The position numbers and the translations under genes are program-made. Below are positions 1 to 10,500 of a stretch of DNA of 64,000 nt, one piece after another. The notes under the pieces are model-generated. The model was not told the DNA's origin. It did not search any database and was given only the letters and a program-made list of their open reading frames with translations. Source of the stretch: Melanopsichium pennsylvanicum (Eukaryota; Basidiomycota; Ustilaginomycetes; Ustilaginales). Position 1 is the first letter of the stretch. Each line of letters opens with the position of its first letter. Location: assembly GCA_900208305.1 (NCBI GenBank), contig OAPG01000015.1:372001-436000 (forward strand), given 5' to 3'.

Positions 1-1016
1 AGCAAAGGCAAGATGCGCAAGCTAAAGTTGAGGGTGTAGACCCTTGAAGTTTGAATTGATCAAGCTCATACTCAACCTTCTCTCTTCCCCTGCTGTTCGT
101 TTGTGCGGTTTTCCTTATTAGTTGCACCATCTCACTCTCTTCTCCCCTCTACGTTGCGTCTCATCATTCCTCCCTCTTACCCTTTTCCTTTCCGCAGTCT
201 GCTTCTCGGTTTTGTACACGTTAGACTCTTCTTTCCCTTCAACATCCTCTCCACGTTCTCAGACACACTGTCCGTTCTGCACCATAGCTATCTCACGTTT
301 CGATCCGTCCACTTTCTTGGTGAGTCGCAGAAGCAGTGGGTGGAGCTACAATATCTCCCGACATCTGCTTGCTGATAAGACAGATCACCGAGCGTGACCG
401 AACCATAACACCACATACTGACATGCACCATCTACATACATCCTGAATTTTTCGGGGTCCTCACTAATCTCGCGCAATCGCATACCACTCTACCCTGCAG
501 TTTTCCATTGATATCTCCATTTGTTTGGATTTCCGTAAAGTGGCACGTCTGCGCTAGATAAAGGTGAGTGATATGCCGTGACAATTAGCCTGAGTTTGAC
601 AGAGCGGCATAGATGGCATAGAGAAAGTGGTGGCGAGATGGCACTCTCCAGCATGCATCTCAAACTCTACGGCGCGTCCGCACACATACGTCAAGCAACT
701 CTTTCCGCACATTCGCAAGTGTCGCTATTACTTGTTCGCTGCATCAGCTGAAACCGCATTCGGATCAATATATATAGACCGCACTTGTCGACACATCCTA
801 GCCCTTTCTTTCTCACACGATCTCAAGATCACGCATCTAACTCATCTTGACCAACTCCTTGCTCCATCTCTCTTTGACCTCTAGACATCCTTCTAGACCC
901 AATTCCCTCACAATCTTCCAATCGCTCCGCTCTACCTTCAACGTTGGCTGCACCTCTGCCTAGAAACGCATCTCGACTCCACCTCATCATCCCCATTAGA
1001 TATCGGGACTCTTGCA
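1..1016. other. Left flank and leader of the first gene
   Basis: No complete gene is visible. Bases 1-39 read as an open Lys/Arg-rich frame on the + strand ending in TAG (last residues KMRKLKLRV). This could be the tail of a gene that starts outside the window, but it is too short to support. The rest is pyrimidine-rich, as is usual for smut leaders, and holds only short chance ORFs. Confidence 0.4.
769..776 (+). promoter_or_regulatory. TATA-like box upstream of the DPBB gene
   Basis: TATATATA lies about 240 nt before the ATG at 1017. It is followed by a CT-rich stretch typical of fungal transcription start regions. It is a plausible core promoter by position and sequence only. Confidence 0.4.
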
Positions 1017-2150
1017 ATGCATTCTCGCATAATCAAAAATTTCTTATGGGCCCTAGAGCTTTCCCTCGTCATCACCCCTTCCTTTTCTTTCGCACTCCCC
1101 ATCTCTGGCCTCGTTGCAATCCGCGGACATCATTTGTTCCGCCGCAGCCACAACTGTGCTGGACATCATGACGAGTTCTTCCACCAGCGCCGCGAAAGCA
1201 ACGATCATGGCGACGTAGCCGCTCACGATGCAGCCGAAGCTTGGCAGAAGACCTTGATGACAGCGCTCGAGCACTTCGAGGAGTACGGAGATACGCAGAG
1301 CTTGAACACTTTTTTGCGAGGGTATGATGGTATGCCACATGATGGCAAGTCGAGCTCAAGCTCTGATAGCGTTGCTTCGCCTGCCGAGTCAGGTAATAAC
1401 GATCAGAGCAAAGGCCGCGGTAACAGTGGCAGCGACAAAAGCGGGAGCAAAGGTAATGCTGGTCAGGGTGGCAGTACTCAGCAGCCCTCGGATGAATCGA
1501 CTAGTCCACAGACGCAGCCTGCACCTCAATCTAATCAGCCAGAACAGTATAACCCTCCACCCAAGCAGCAGCAGCAGCAGCAACAGCCCAAGTTTCAATT
1601 AAAGAAAGCTAAGACTACTCCCCCCCCTTCTGAGAGCTACGATCCAAACGCTTCCAAGGATCAGGGTGGCAATGGTGCCGACTCTAGCAGTTCTGATAAC
1701 TCTAGAAATTCTGGCAATTCCGGTGATTCTATCAACGGCTACATCCCACCATCTTTCTCCACCGACCAAGCCCCATCCACCGCCTCCCTCTACTCCATGT
1801 CATCTCCTTTCACTGGTCGCGCTACATACTACGGCGCTGGCTTAGGCGCCTGTGGAATCATCAACGATAACAATGATCCCATCGTCGCCATCTCAAAAGA
1901 CGTATTCGAACAGTACAATCCATCCTCGAATAACCCGAACCACAATTCGCTCTGTGGTAAAAAAGTCGAGATCGAATGGAAGGGTAGGACAGTACAAGCT
2001 TTCGCTATGGATGAATGTCCTGAGTGTGAGAAGCACAGTTTGGATTGCAGTCCGAGTGTATTTGAAAAATTGGACGACAAGGAAAAAGGCGTATTGGATG
2101 GTATTACTTGTTTGTCTGATGGTTTCGAGATAAGAGATAGGTTGATTTAG
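1017..2150 (+). CDS. Secreted protein with C-terminal double-psi beta-barrel (RlpA/barwin/expansin-like) domain
   Basis: Intronless, 377 aa. The first 30 or so residues are hydrophobic (FLWALELSLVITPSFSFA) and look like a signal peptide. Residues about 100-260 are low complexity, rich in Ser, Gly, Asn, Gln and Pro, with an 8-Gln run. From about residue 265 the sequence fits the DPBB fold: GRATYYGAGLGACG, then a Cys pair in MDECPECE and the SPSVFEKL element that replaces the family's usual DLSPSAF. Known members are small secreted fungal proteins (rare-lipoprotein-A-like, barwin-like, expansin-like); most have no proven enzymatic activity. Role at the cell wall or plant surface is inferred. 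The final dozen residues (after GITC) differ from the usual Trp/Val ending. It is convergent with SEC15. Confidence 0.85.
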   Translation: MHSRIIKNFLWALELSLVITPSFSFALPISGLVAIRGHHLFRRSHNCAGHHDEFFHQRRESNDHGDVAAHDAAEAWQKTLMTALEHFEEYGDTQSLNTFLRGYDGMPHDGKSSSSSDSVASPAESGNNDQSKGRGNSGSDKSGSKGNAGQGGSTQQPSDESTSPQTQPAPQSNQPEQYNPPPKQQQQQQQPKFQLKKAKTTPPPSESYDPNASKDQGGNGADSSSSDNSRNSGNSGDSINGYIPPSFSTDQAPSTASLYSMSSPFTGRATYYGAGLGACGIINDNNDPIVAISKDVFEQYNPSSNNPNHNSLCGKKVEIEWKGRTVQAFAMDECPECEKHSLDCSPSVFEKLDDKEKGVLDGITCLSDGFEIRDRLI

Positions 2151-2661
2151 ATTGATGATTTTTTGGGTCTTCCAGTTGATCTGGATGATGATGATGTTTA
2201 CGGGCACGGATTTGGGGATGGGTCTACAGTTGAACTGGTTTTTGGCCTTATCGACAAAATTTTACAGTTACGATGGTTGCGATGCTGGTCAAGGATGCTT
2301 TTGTTGGTGTTGTTTTTTCTTATTTTTTTTTTTTACACTGCATGTTGTGATACTGTGGTTGATCCATGGTGATATTCACAAAAAAAAAAATTATCAATAC
2401 AAAAGCGCTGATGATGCTCCTTGTTGAAAAAAAGAAAAGCATTCAAACAAAATTGTATGGTTCCTGGTCTGGTCCACAATCCAGATTCAGAAGCACTTAA
2501 TGCACGAAAAAACTTGATCACCATCATTGAGAAAACGATTCACCCCTATTCCAACAGGTTCCGTCAATATCGAATCGAACCACTGAACTTGAGTGTTCAT
2601 AGCCGACAATGATCAAATCACAGTCGAATGAAATTTAAACTTGTACCCAAAGATATGACAA
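2151..2661. other. Convergent 3' gap between DPBB gene and SEC15
   Basis: Shared 3' region of two converging genes. It is AT-rich with A and T homopolymers (around 2325-2336 and 2379-2390) and holds no credible ORF. A GAATCGAACC string near 2572 resembles a reversed tRNA B box, but no tRNA folds around it. Confidence 0.5.
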
Positions 2662-5091
2662 TCATATCATCTTTCTAAAATTAGCATTACTATTGATAAC
2701 CCTCAATAAACCTTCCTTTTCTCTCTGTCTCTTTGCAACATCCGATAAACCATCTTGTTGTCTTGCACTAAACTTGATCAACTTGTCAAGAATCAAAATC
2801 ACCTGTTTCGGTTCCACTGCATTAAACCTCCAATCGCCCATCTTGGGTTGTTTACCCGTTTGCAACAATGTAGTATATTCTCCCATCTTATCTTGAAGAA
2901 ACAATGCAAAGGTTTGATTGACGCGGTTAAAAACTTGTGCATCTACACAATCCTGTTGAGCGTTTTGTTGCAAAAATTCAAGATCAATCTGCAACGTTGC
3001 TAGACCGCTCAAGTTTGCGAGAGGGGAAGAGTCGGAACCCAAAAGATGCTTGTCGAGGAGACTATTTGAAAGATGTGCATATGCCACCGAAAAAACTTTA
3101 GCCTTAACATTGTGAGGTAAAAGCACCAACACTGATTCCATCATTGTCCTCAACCAATCCACCGTATCCTGCAACCACGCTGAATGCATCACTCCACCAC
3201 CAACCCTCGATGTTACAGGGCGATGCGACCAATCGTACTCTGCCAAATCCGAGAATTGATCCAATTTAGCACCAAAAGCCAAATTAATCTTTTCCTCCGC
3301 AATCCTCAACGTACTTACAAAATGCTTACTCGCATCCAATCTCAATTTTCCACCTCTACCATGTGGTGCCCTCAACGATGCCAAAAGATTCTCTAACTCA
3401 ATACAAGCCAAATTGAAATGCTCTGCATTCACCACAATCTGCGCAATCTGCGAAAGATTGATCGCAGCCGTATTATCCAAACTCCTCCGAATCGCCGTTG
3501 AAACCTGTTGGATTAACAAACTGTCCAAACTCTTTTTGAGAATTTCGTCAATCTCTCGATGATTCTGCGAAAAGCTAAAACCGTCAGAGAAGACGTAGTA
3601 CTGATCCACCAAGTTGCGTATATCCATGCAACACAAGGGGTAGGTTTGACTGAACGGTAAGGAGAGCGGAAACTTGCTTTTGCTCAACATTTCGTCATCA
3701 CCGGGTTTGAGCCAACATACGGAGAGAACTTTGTTAAGTTCATCGGAACTGTTGACCACCATGGGTTGATGTTGAGTTTCGCTCATCGCTTGTTGAAAAT
3801 CTTTGGAGAACCGATCGCGTAATAAGTGCGCATAGCGTTCGAAAAGGGTTAAGAGTAAAGCGTTGAGTTTGGTGACGGGGAAAGAGTATCCTTCGAGTGT
3901 CTGAATGAAAGTTTGAAAGCTCGATTTGGCAAACACGTACACCTTGGTTTCTTTACAATCGCGTAGAGCCAACGACACAATATCGCAAACACGAGTGCAC
4001 ATGGTATCCCAAAGATCGTCTACTTCCGCTTCGGCCCTAAATCCTGCTGGAGTTGTAGAAATCACATGATGTTCTACAAGGAAGAATCCAACCATCTCTT
4101 CCAATAGCGCAGGGAAAGCTCCACCTCCGCTACTTGGATTTGCATCGAAACTTAACCCTTGATTAAGCAAAAGGTTTGCTTGAGCTCTCCTATCCTCGTG
4201 ATACGACGCTTGCAATTCTTGCCTCAAATCCAAAGCATCATAGATATGAATGCACTGGTATAAAGGTCGAAAGTCGATGGAAACCTTTTCATTTTCAACA
4301 AAATTGTGTTCGGTCCTTTCATTCACCACCAATTCGATGGCACTGTTGACCTTTGCCAAACGAAGCAGAGGATCACGTTGAGCTTTGATCCTCCATCTTT
4401 TTAATCTCACTTCCATTGCTTCCAATGCTAATTGTCCCACGGTTCTACTTTTTTGCCTTACTTGAAACAGCCATTCTTTCATCTCGCTTGTGACTGCGGT
4501 TTTGATTTGATTTCGCATTTGTGGAATGCCGTCCAACATGGTTTTGGCGAAATCGTGATGCAAAATTCGTCCAAGATGTACTGATTCCAACTCTTGCAAT
4601 GACCTCAAAGCGCTAAAGTATTTGTTTTGTTGGATCAATTCATCCACACGATTGGCTAGATCCAAAACGCGAAGGCAGGTTTGTATGATACCTATGGCAT
4701 GGTTTACATTGGCAGCTGTACGTTGAGTTTCCAACAACTGCCTCTTTTTATTTGCTAAAGAAGTTCCTCCTGCTTGAACATCTTGGTTCAATTCGCCAAT
4801 ACGATGTTTGAGCGTGACGGTACCACTGCGAACTTTGAGAAGCTTGTCAACGGCTGCGACGAATTCGGAATGATTCGCATCGCATACGGCTTCAATCTCG
4901 GCATCTTTGTCTCGAACAAAAGACTTGAGGTGACGAAGGAATGCATCTTGTTGACGAGCTTCATCGAGCGATTTGATAATGGGTCCAAGCTGTTCGAGGT
5001 TCTCGGTTGAGGCGTCAAGGTCGGTGAAGAGTGTGAGTTGTTGAAGTTGGGCCTCGAGCGAGATTTGGTGTCGACGAGGTCTGGCGACCAT
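2662..5091 (-). CDS. SEC15: Exocyst complex subunit Sec15
   Basis: Intronless, 809 aa, close to the usual 750-820 aa of Sec15/EXOC6. The N-terminal half has the family's helical, coiled-coil layout (residues about 60-170, including QLLETQRTAANVNHAIGIIQ and the NKYFSALRSLQELE segment). The C-terminal Sec15 domain covers roughly residues 430-800, with the helical rod ending in LQDKMGEY and the LILDKLIKFS segment. In yeast, Sec15 is the exocyst subunit that binds the Rab GTPase Sec4 on secretory vesicles and so tethers them at sites of polarized growth. In a filamentous smut the hyphal tip is the likely site. The start was chosen at the first ATG, at 5089-5091, followed by MVARPRRHQISLEAQ, typical of the family's N terminus. 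Confidence 0.93.
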   Translation of the reverse strand: MVARPRRHQISLEAQLQQLTLFTDLDASTENLEQLGPIIKSLDEARQQDAFLRHLKSFVRDKDAEIEAVCDANHSEFVAAVDKLLKVRSGTVTLKHRIGELNQDVQAGGTSLANKKRQLLETQRTAANVNHAIGIIQTCLRVLDLANRVDELIQQNKYFSALRSLQELESVHLGRILHHDFAKTMLDGIPQMRNQIKTAVTSEMKEWLFQVRQKSRTVGQLALEAMEVRLKRWRIKAQRDPLLRLAKVNSAIELVVNERTEHNFVENEKVSIDFRPLYQCIHIYDALDLRQELQASYHEDRRAQANLLLNQGLSFDANPSSGGGAFPALLEEMVGFFLVEHHVISTTPAGFRAEAEVDDLWDTMCTRVCDIVSLALRDCKETKVYVFAKSSFQTFIQTLEGYSFPVTKLNALLLTLFERYAHLLRDRFSKDFQQAMSETQHQPMVVNSSDELNKVLSVCWLKPGDDEMLSKSKFPLSLPFSQTYPLCCMDIRNLVDQYYVFSDGFSFSQNHREIDEILKKSLDSLLIQQVSTAIRRSLDNTAAINLSQIAQIVVNAEHFNLACIELENLLASLRAPHGRGGKLRLDASKHFVSTLRIAEEKINLAFGAKLDQFSDLAEYDWSHRPVTSRVGGGVMHSAWLQDTVDWLRTMMESVLVLLPHNVKAKVFSVAYAHLSNSLLDKHLLGSDSSPLANLSGLATLQIDLEFLQQNAQQDCVDAQVFNRVNQTFALFLQDKMGEYTTLLQTGKQPKMGDWRFNAVEPKQVILILDKLIKFSARQQDGLSDVAKRQREKEGLLRVINSNANFRKMI

Positions 5092-6227
5092 GTTGTGATA
5101 ATTAATGGACCAAATTGGTGTTCAAGGATGCGAATTTTGAGTGTTGTCGAAACAAGATTCAGGTGGATGGTACAGTCAAGTGCATAGTTGTGGGCTAGGC
5201 AATGGTTGTGAAAGCCTTGCTTGGTCCACTCCGATGGCTGTGTCGATGCCAAACCAAAATATAAGCTTGAAAGTTGTAACTAAGCTTCAATGGAGCGCGT
5301 GCAGCTTTGAACAATGATTGACAGGCGTGGGTATGATGAGTCAAAATATTAATAATAGCTTAGTCTCACATGTGGTAGTAGTGTAGAGTGGTCCCTGCGC
5401 ATTTTGCCAATTTTTTTGGATTTGTTAAATTATAATTTATAAGCCAAATGGGTGGGTTGCTAAATCTAACAGTTTGCAATTGTACTCACGTGACTCACCC
5501 GACCCAACGCTTTTGCCAACTAGCCGAGTTCATGTGTAGGCGTAACTGAAAGGAACACCTTTGGGCGGACACATGGTCTTGTTACCGAAGTATTGCAGAT
5601 AACATACATGCAGTTTTGTCTGTGCTCTAAAAAGTAGTCACTGCAAAGGGCAAAAGGATGCGACATATCGTTCGAGTACTCAAAAAGGCAGATGACTTTG
5701 GCTTGCTCTGTTAAGCAACATCGAGGATCACACGCAAACAGTGGGCGATCCAAAAAAAAACCGTTGGCGAGGTGGATGGTTGTGGTACAATGTATGCTGT
5801 CGATCTTGGCTTACATATCATCAAAAGTTTAAGCGACAGACTTGAGTCAAATGTAGAAGAGTAAGTCACAGATAATGTTAGGGACGCAAGGAGGGAAACC
5901 TCCCTTGCCGAGGGCGTTAGCAAGCCAAATCGGTGGCGACTATGCAGTGTGTGACACTTGAAACGCTCGTGGCAAACTCAATTGGCTCCAACTGTCAAAT
6001 CTCGCCGATATTATCATACAGTAAAACAATGCTTTTGCCGCTCCTTGAGTTTTGTTGTGTGTGTGCGTTGCTATTCATTCTAAGTTAGCTCGAAAGTGTG
6101 GTTGTGCTTTGTGGTGCATGTGCGAATGAGTTCCGCCTCATGTTGAATGCATCCTAATGCGAGTCGGCGTAAAGTCATGAAGAAGGAAACCCTGTTTTCG
6201 CGCGTGCCTAGTGAGCCTTGCTGCTGT

Positions 6228-6292
6228 GTACTGTACTTTACTGTGTACTGTATTGTACTGACTGTACTATATTGTACTGACTCTACTATAAT
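6228..6292. repeat. Cluster of TACTGTA-like words
   Basis: Within about 65 bases TGTACTGTA, TTTACTGTG, TGTACTGTA, TTGTACTGA (twice) and TGTACTATA follow each other. This is the densest left-hand occurrence of a motif that recurs in several intergenic gaps of the window. Confidence 0.6.
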
Positions 6293-6775
6293 GGTCAATC
6301 GACGCAGGTGACAGATCGAAAACGAAACAGAAGAGAAACAACAACACTGAATTTGCTCCCGATGCATGGTTGGCTCGCATTAGGTGACAACAGCTTCAAT
6401 TAACTGATCGCTCCTTTTCAACACGCTTCCCATACCTGCGTGCCTGCGCATCTTTCTCCTCACAACGTCTTGAAGCTTGGTCCATCCCCTGCGTCGAAGA
6501 GGTCTAAACCCAAGCTTGCCACACTTCCGACTGAACTATTCAGCAACAATGAGAATTGGTTTTCCAATTTTCAGACGTGATTGCCATCAAACTGCACAGG
6601 TGGTGCTGATGCTCGTGTTGGTCACACCGTCACAGACTAGCACTAGAACGAGCAAAGCACTTGTCTTGCCATCTAGCTTTCGACCACAATCACGCATCTG
6701 CACCCTGCTTGCATATTGATGCCATCCACTCCAGCCTACAACACCAAAAAAAATGGAACAAAGAAGGGGGAAAAA

Positions 6776-6782
6776 TATATAA
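6776..6782 (+). promoter_or_regulatory. TATA-like box upstream of the Ser-rich orphan
   Basis: TATATAA is followed by a strongly pyrimidine-rich tract. It lies about 760 nt before the chosen ATG at 7540, which would imply a long leader or an intron in the 5' UTR. Assignment is by position only. Confidence 0.3.
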
Positions 6783-7539
6783 CCGCCATGCCTGACCCAT
6801 CCCACGAGATATATCACCCCGCCTTCCCCATACTCTCGTCACCTAACGCCTCCCTGAACTTAGCTTGCCCCTTTTTCGTCTCTGAGCTCCTCTACGCCCT
6901 TCCCCCCTCAACTTTTTAATTTTTGCTCAACCTTGTTCCGCTGGATCGGTCCTCTCTGCTGCGCATACTCTCCACCGTTCTGCCCAATCTAGAAGCACAC
7001 TCTCTTCGATCTTCTTACACCTTTGGTACCCGACCTTCGCTTCGGAACGCCCATTTCTTATCCGAGCTGCGCCGTGGACTGCACATCAACGCCTTCGCTT
7101 GCCTTTATTCACTCACGAGGCCGGATACCATTTTGCCCACTTCACATCCCAAATGAGATCGTGTGGGAAAGCTTGAGGCTTGGAACAAGCATGAGCGTGG
7201 AGGATCGACAGCTTGATCTTCGCCTTGCATGAAAGATAGTACAGAGATCACTCATATGGATCTTGGATGCTGTTCAGCTACTATAGTACAGCCGATTAAA
7301 GTGATACGCTCGTGGTCAACGGAGTATAAGAGTTGCATCTTCCTAGCACCAGTCCTCCCGCTCGAACATGTCATTATTCCGCTAGCCCTACTCTCTCTCT
7401 TTCTTTCTCATTCTCGACAGCATTGAATGCTTCAGCTTCATCTCAGCAAAACACAATCATTTCTTTTCTTCCGAATCAGCAGCTGCGAGGCTCGCATACA
7501 TTCAGTACACACTCAGGGATAACACTGCGCAACTTCATC

Positions 7540-10500
7540 ATGAATCGGTACTCCAAATCACCGGCGAGCTCTCCATCTTCCACATCTAACTTTTCCTCAC
7601 CAGCATTACCGGAACTCAGCTTGGACGCATCGCTACATCGCCTTCACCAGCAAGAGGACATTTCCGCATCCTCCCTCTCCTCTGCTGCCCTCTCTCGAAC
7701 ATGGCTACGCAACACACAAGAGCAAGTACTTGACAGTCTGTCATCCTCTCCCAACCGCCAACGCCATTTCAGTCGACCCTCGGAAGAGTCCAATTCTATC
7801 CGCAACCTGTCGTTCCGATTTCCACCTCTTCAATCAGCACACGAAATCAGCACAACCTCACCTATACGTATTAGCCCGACAACAGCACAGCCTGTCGAAT
7901 CGGAGTTGCCAGCTCGTCCGAGAACTAGCAGAGGTCTGAGCGAACCCAAACCTTTCTTTTCCTCCTCTTCATCGCGTACAACTTCAATCTCTTCAATGGT
8001 AGAGGTTGGCGCAATGAATCTGCAGCATTCTCCATCTCAAATTGTGTTCGGCACACCTTTCGCAGGCAGTGCAGGCAAAGCATTCGACAGCAACATGAAT
8101 GTCTTCGAGCGTCATTTTTCGGCAACCGAGGGACAGCCAAGGCGGCCAACCACGTCTGCCCGTGAGGGAAAATCAAGACGATTTGGGGCAGGGTTCTCGC
8201 CAAAGCAGCTGTATTTGCCTCCCTCAGAGAGCACCGGCAGGATCGAGACAGGTCTTTCTCACACCAAGGCACCATCAGAAAACTCGTCTTGGACACTACT
8301 GTTTGCTCCCCTTGAGCAGAGCGGCGATACCGACACAGATAATTTTGAACATGCCGAGGAAAATGTGCTTCTACCCTTATTGGGCTCCTTGCAAGATCAG
8401 ATCGAGAGTTTGCGCACGCATCTAATCGAGAACCTCAAGTCTGGTCAAAGCCATATTCACACGAGCCGCATCAAATGCTACCTCGACCTCAGCTCGATCT
8501 CGATACTACCTTCAAAGACATTGGCACAACTGACAAACGAGAGCTGGAACCTCACCTTTGATAGATTCTCTCGCCAAAGTTCAAGCAAGACCGGGGAGAG
8601 GCCCCCGGATCCATTGCCGTACATATACCGCGAAACTGGTCTTCCCATCGCTGCATCGATAAGATACAGTCTGACATCGCATTCTGCACACTACCCTCAG
8701 TCTGTCCGCACACTGGACGAGCCGCGCAACACCTTATCTCAGCAAGATGGTCCCGCCGCTTTCGAAACCCAACATCAGTCGCATGATAGCAACCCGTGGA
8801 GAAGGAGAGAATCGGAAATGACAGTATGCCTTTCCGGCCGTGGAAGGCTTGGCGTGTCTTCTGGGATGGTCGCTAGCCATAGCTATCCAGGCAATGCGAA
8901 GACGCCAGTACGAAGGACCCCGTTGCCATATTCGCCGAACAAGGCCGTTTTCCCCCGCGACAATGCGTTGGTCAAAGCAGCGCTCATACACAGAGACTCC
9001 CCGATAACTTACTCTTTCTCGGCCCAGGAGAACGCGAGTCGCGGTCTTGAAAGCAGCAAGTTGCGAAACCTGTCCCTCGCTGCCGTTCATCCACTCAGCT
9101 CGACCGAGGACAAGATAGCTTCGGCTTTCCAGAGTTCCGTCAGGCAAAATTACTTGAAGGGGGTTCCGCATTCCGCGAATGAACCCCATTCTGGATTCGG
9201 AAGCCAAGACGACAATGTCGACAATGGAGATGAAGGTGAAGGCTCATCGCCAGCACGACAACGCTATCAATCATCTCGAGGGTCAAGTCACAAAAGCTTT
9301 CACTCCCATACCACTTCACTGTCCACACATTCAACACGCAACACTAGCATCTACAGCAGTCGTAGTCGCAGTCATCAGCACGCAGAATCAGATCTCGATG
9401 CACAAGAGCATGATGATGATCTCGGTAGTCGTTTTTGGACTCAACTTTCAGACCTCGGTGAGCAGGTGTCACGAGAAACCCAATCGCCCTCCAACGCGGC
9501 GGGGCACGCTCGTGGGAGCCAAAGCAGAAACGTGTCTACTTCTTCGACGGCCTCGGATGCTTCCTCCGTGTTCAGCTTCAGTCCTCTAGGCATTTTAGTA
9601 CCGACTGAAGGAGCATCCGAGACTATAGCTAAGGGTGCAGCAATCGGTCGCGGTGCGGACCAAGGCTCTGTCCAGTCATCAAAGGCTATGGGCATTCGCC
9701 AGTCCTCGGCTTTGTCTTTGCAGTCTTCCGGAGTGTTGGGGAGAAGGAGGGCGTACAGTTCAATGGTTCCGCTTACCGGCTGGCGAGCTGGTGATAGCGA
9801 CTTGCTAACGGCTGAAGGCCAACAGGCAGGCGTAGTGAAGGGACTACCTCAGGTGCTGTTATTGGAGCCCAAGGGTGACGTTCAAGGCAGCGATTCGAAT
9901 GATTTGGTCACACCTACTGTGGCGACGTTTCAAGGTCGAACACGAGCGCTTTCCTTTCAGCCTGCTGGCACGGCTCCTATTCGGTCGGTGAGCGACTCGC
10001 ACACGTTGAATGCGCCTGGCATTGGCATTGCGAGAAGGCAGGATGTTTGGGAGGAGGCAATGCATCAGCTTAGCGAACATCTGAAACATTCGCGTCCGCA
10101 AGTCAGTCCGACACATCTTCAGCCAACAAGAAACACAACGTCCAACACATCAAGTTCAAGTCTCAATTCTGTTTCCACCGTCAAGCCAGTTCCTCCTCCG
10201 AGGTTAAGCACAGAAGGGGCCTCTGTCCAAGTCTCAGATATCTTGTCCCCGACCATCGAGAGTTCACCCCTTCCCGGGCTTTTCTACGAGAACTGGGTTG
10301 AGCGCGTGGACGGAGCAGTCGACGGCGATCTTGGTCGTCGCGGATCCAGCTTTCAACTTCCAGCGCAGCCGCAATCTTCCCTCCTCCACACTAGCCACAC
10401 ACTTGGACCATGCGATACCGACGGCGCCCTGTCCCGCACATCATCCACATCTTCAGGTTCTACCATGCTAGGATCAGCAGGAAGTGAGCCATCTTTACAG

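Larger units (their letters stand above)
5092..7539. other. Divergent intergenic region between SEC15 and the Ser-rich orphan
   Basis: About 2.4 kb with no supportable gene. The left part is the SEC15 promoter; a TATATTTT-like string on the minus strand lies near 5262. At 6228-6292 there is a cluster of TACTGTA-like words. The right part, from about 6800, is a pyrimidine-rich leader with several small upstream ORFs. Short ORFs here show no domain. Confidence 0.5.

Noticed and set aside
2560..2600. Reversed tRNA B-box-like GAATCGAACC
   Set aside because: The T stem does not pair and no cloverleaf is possible.
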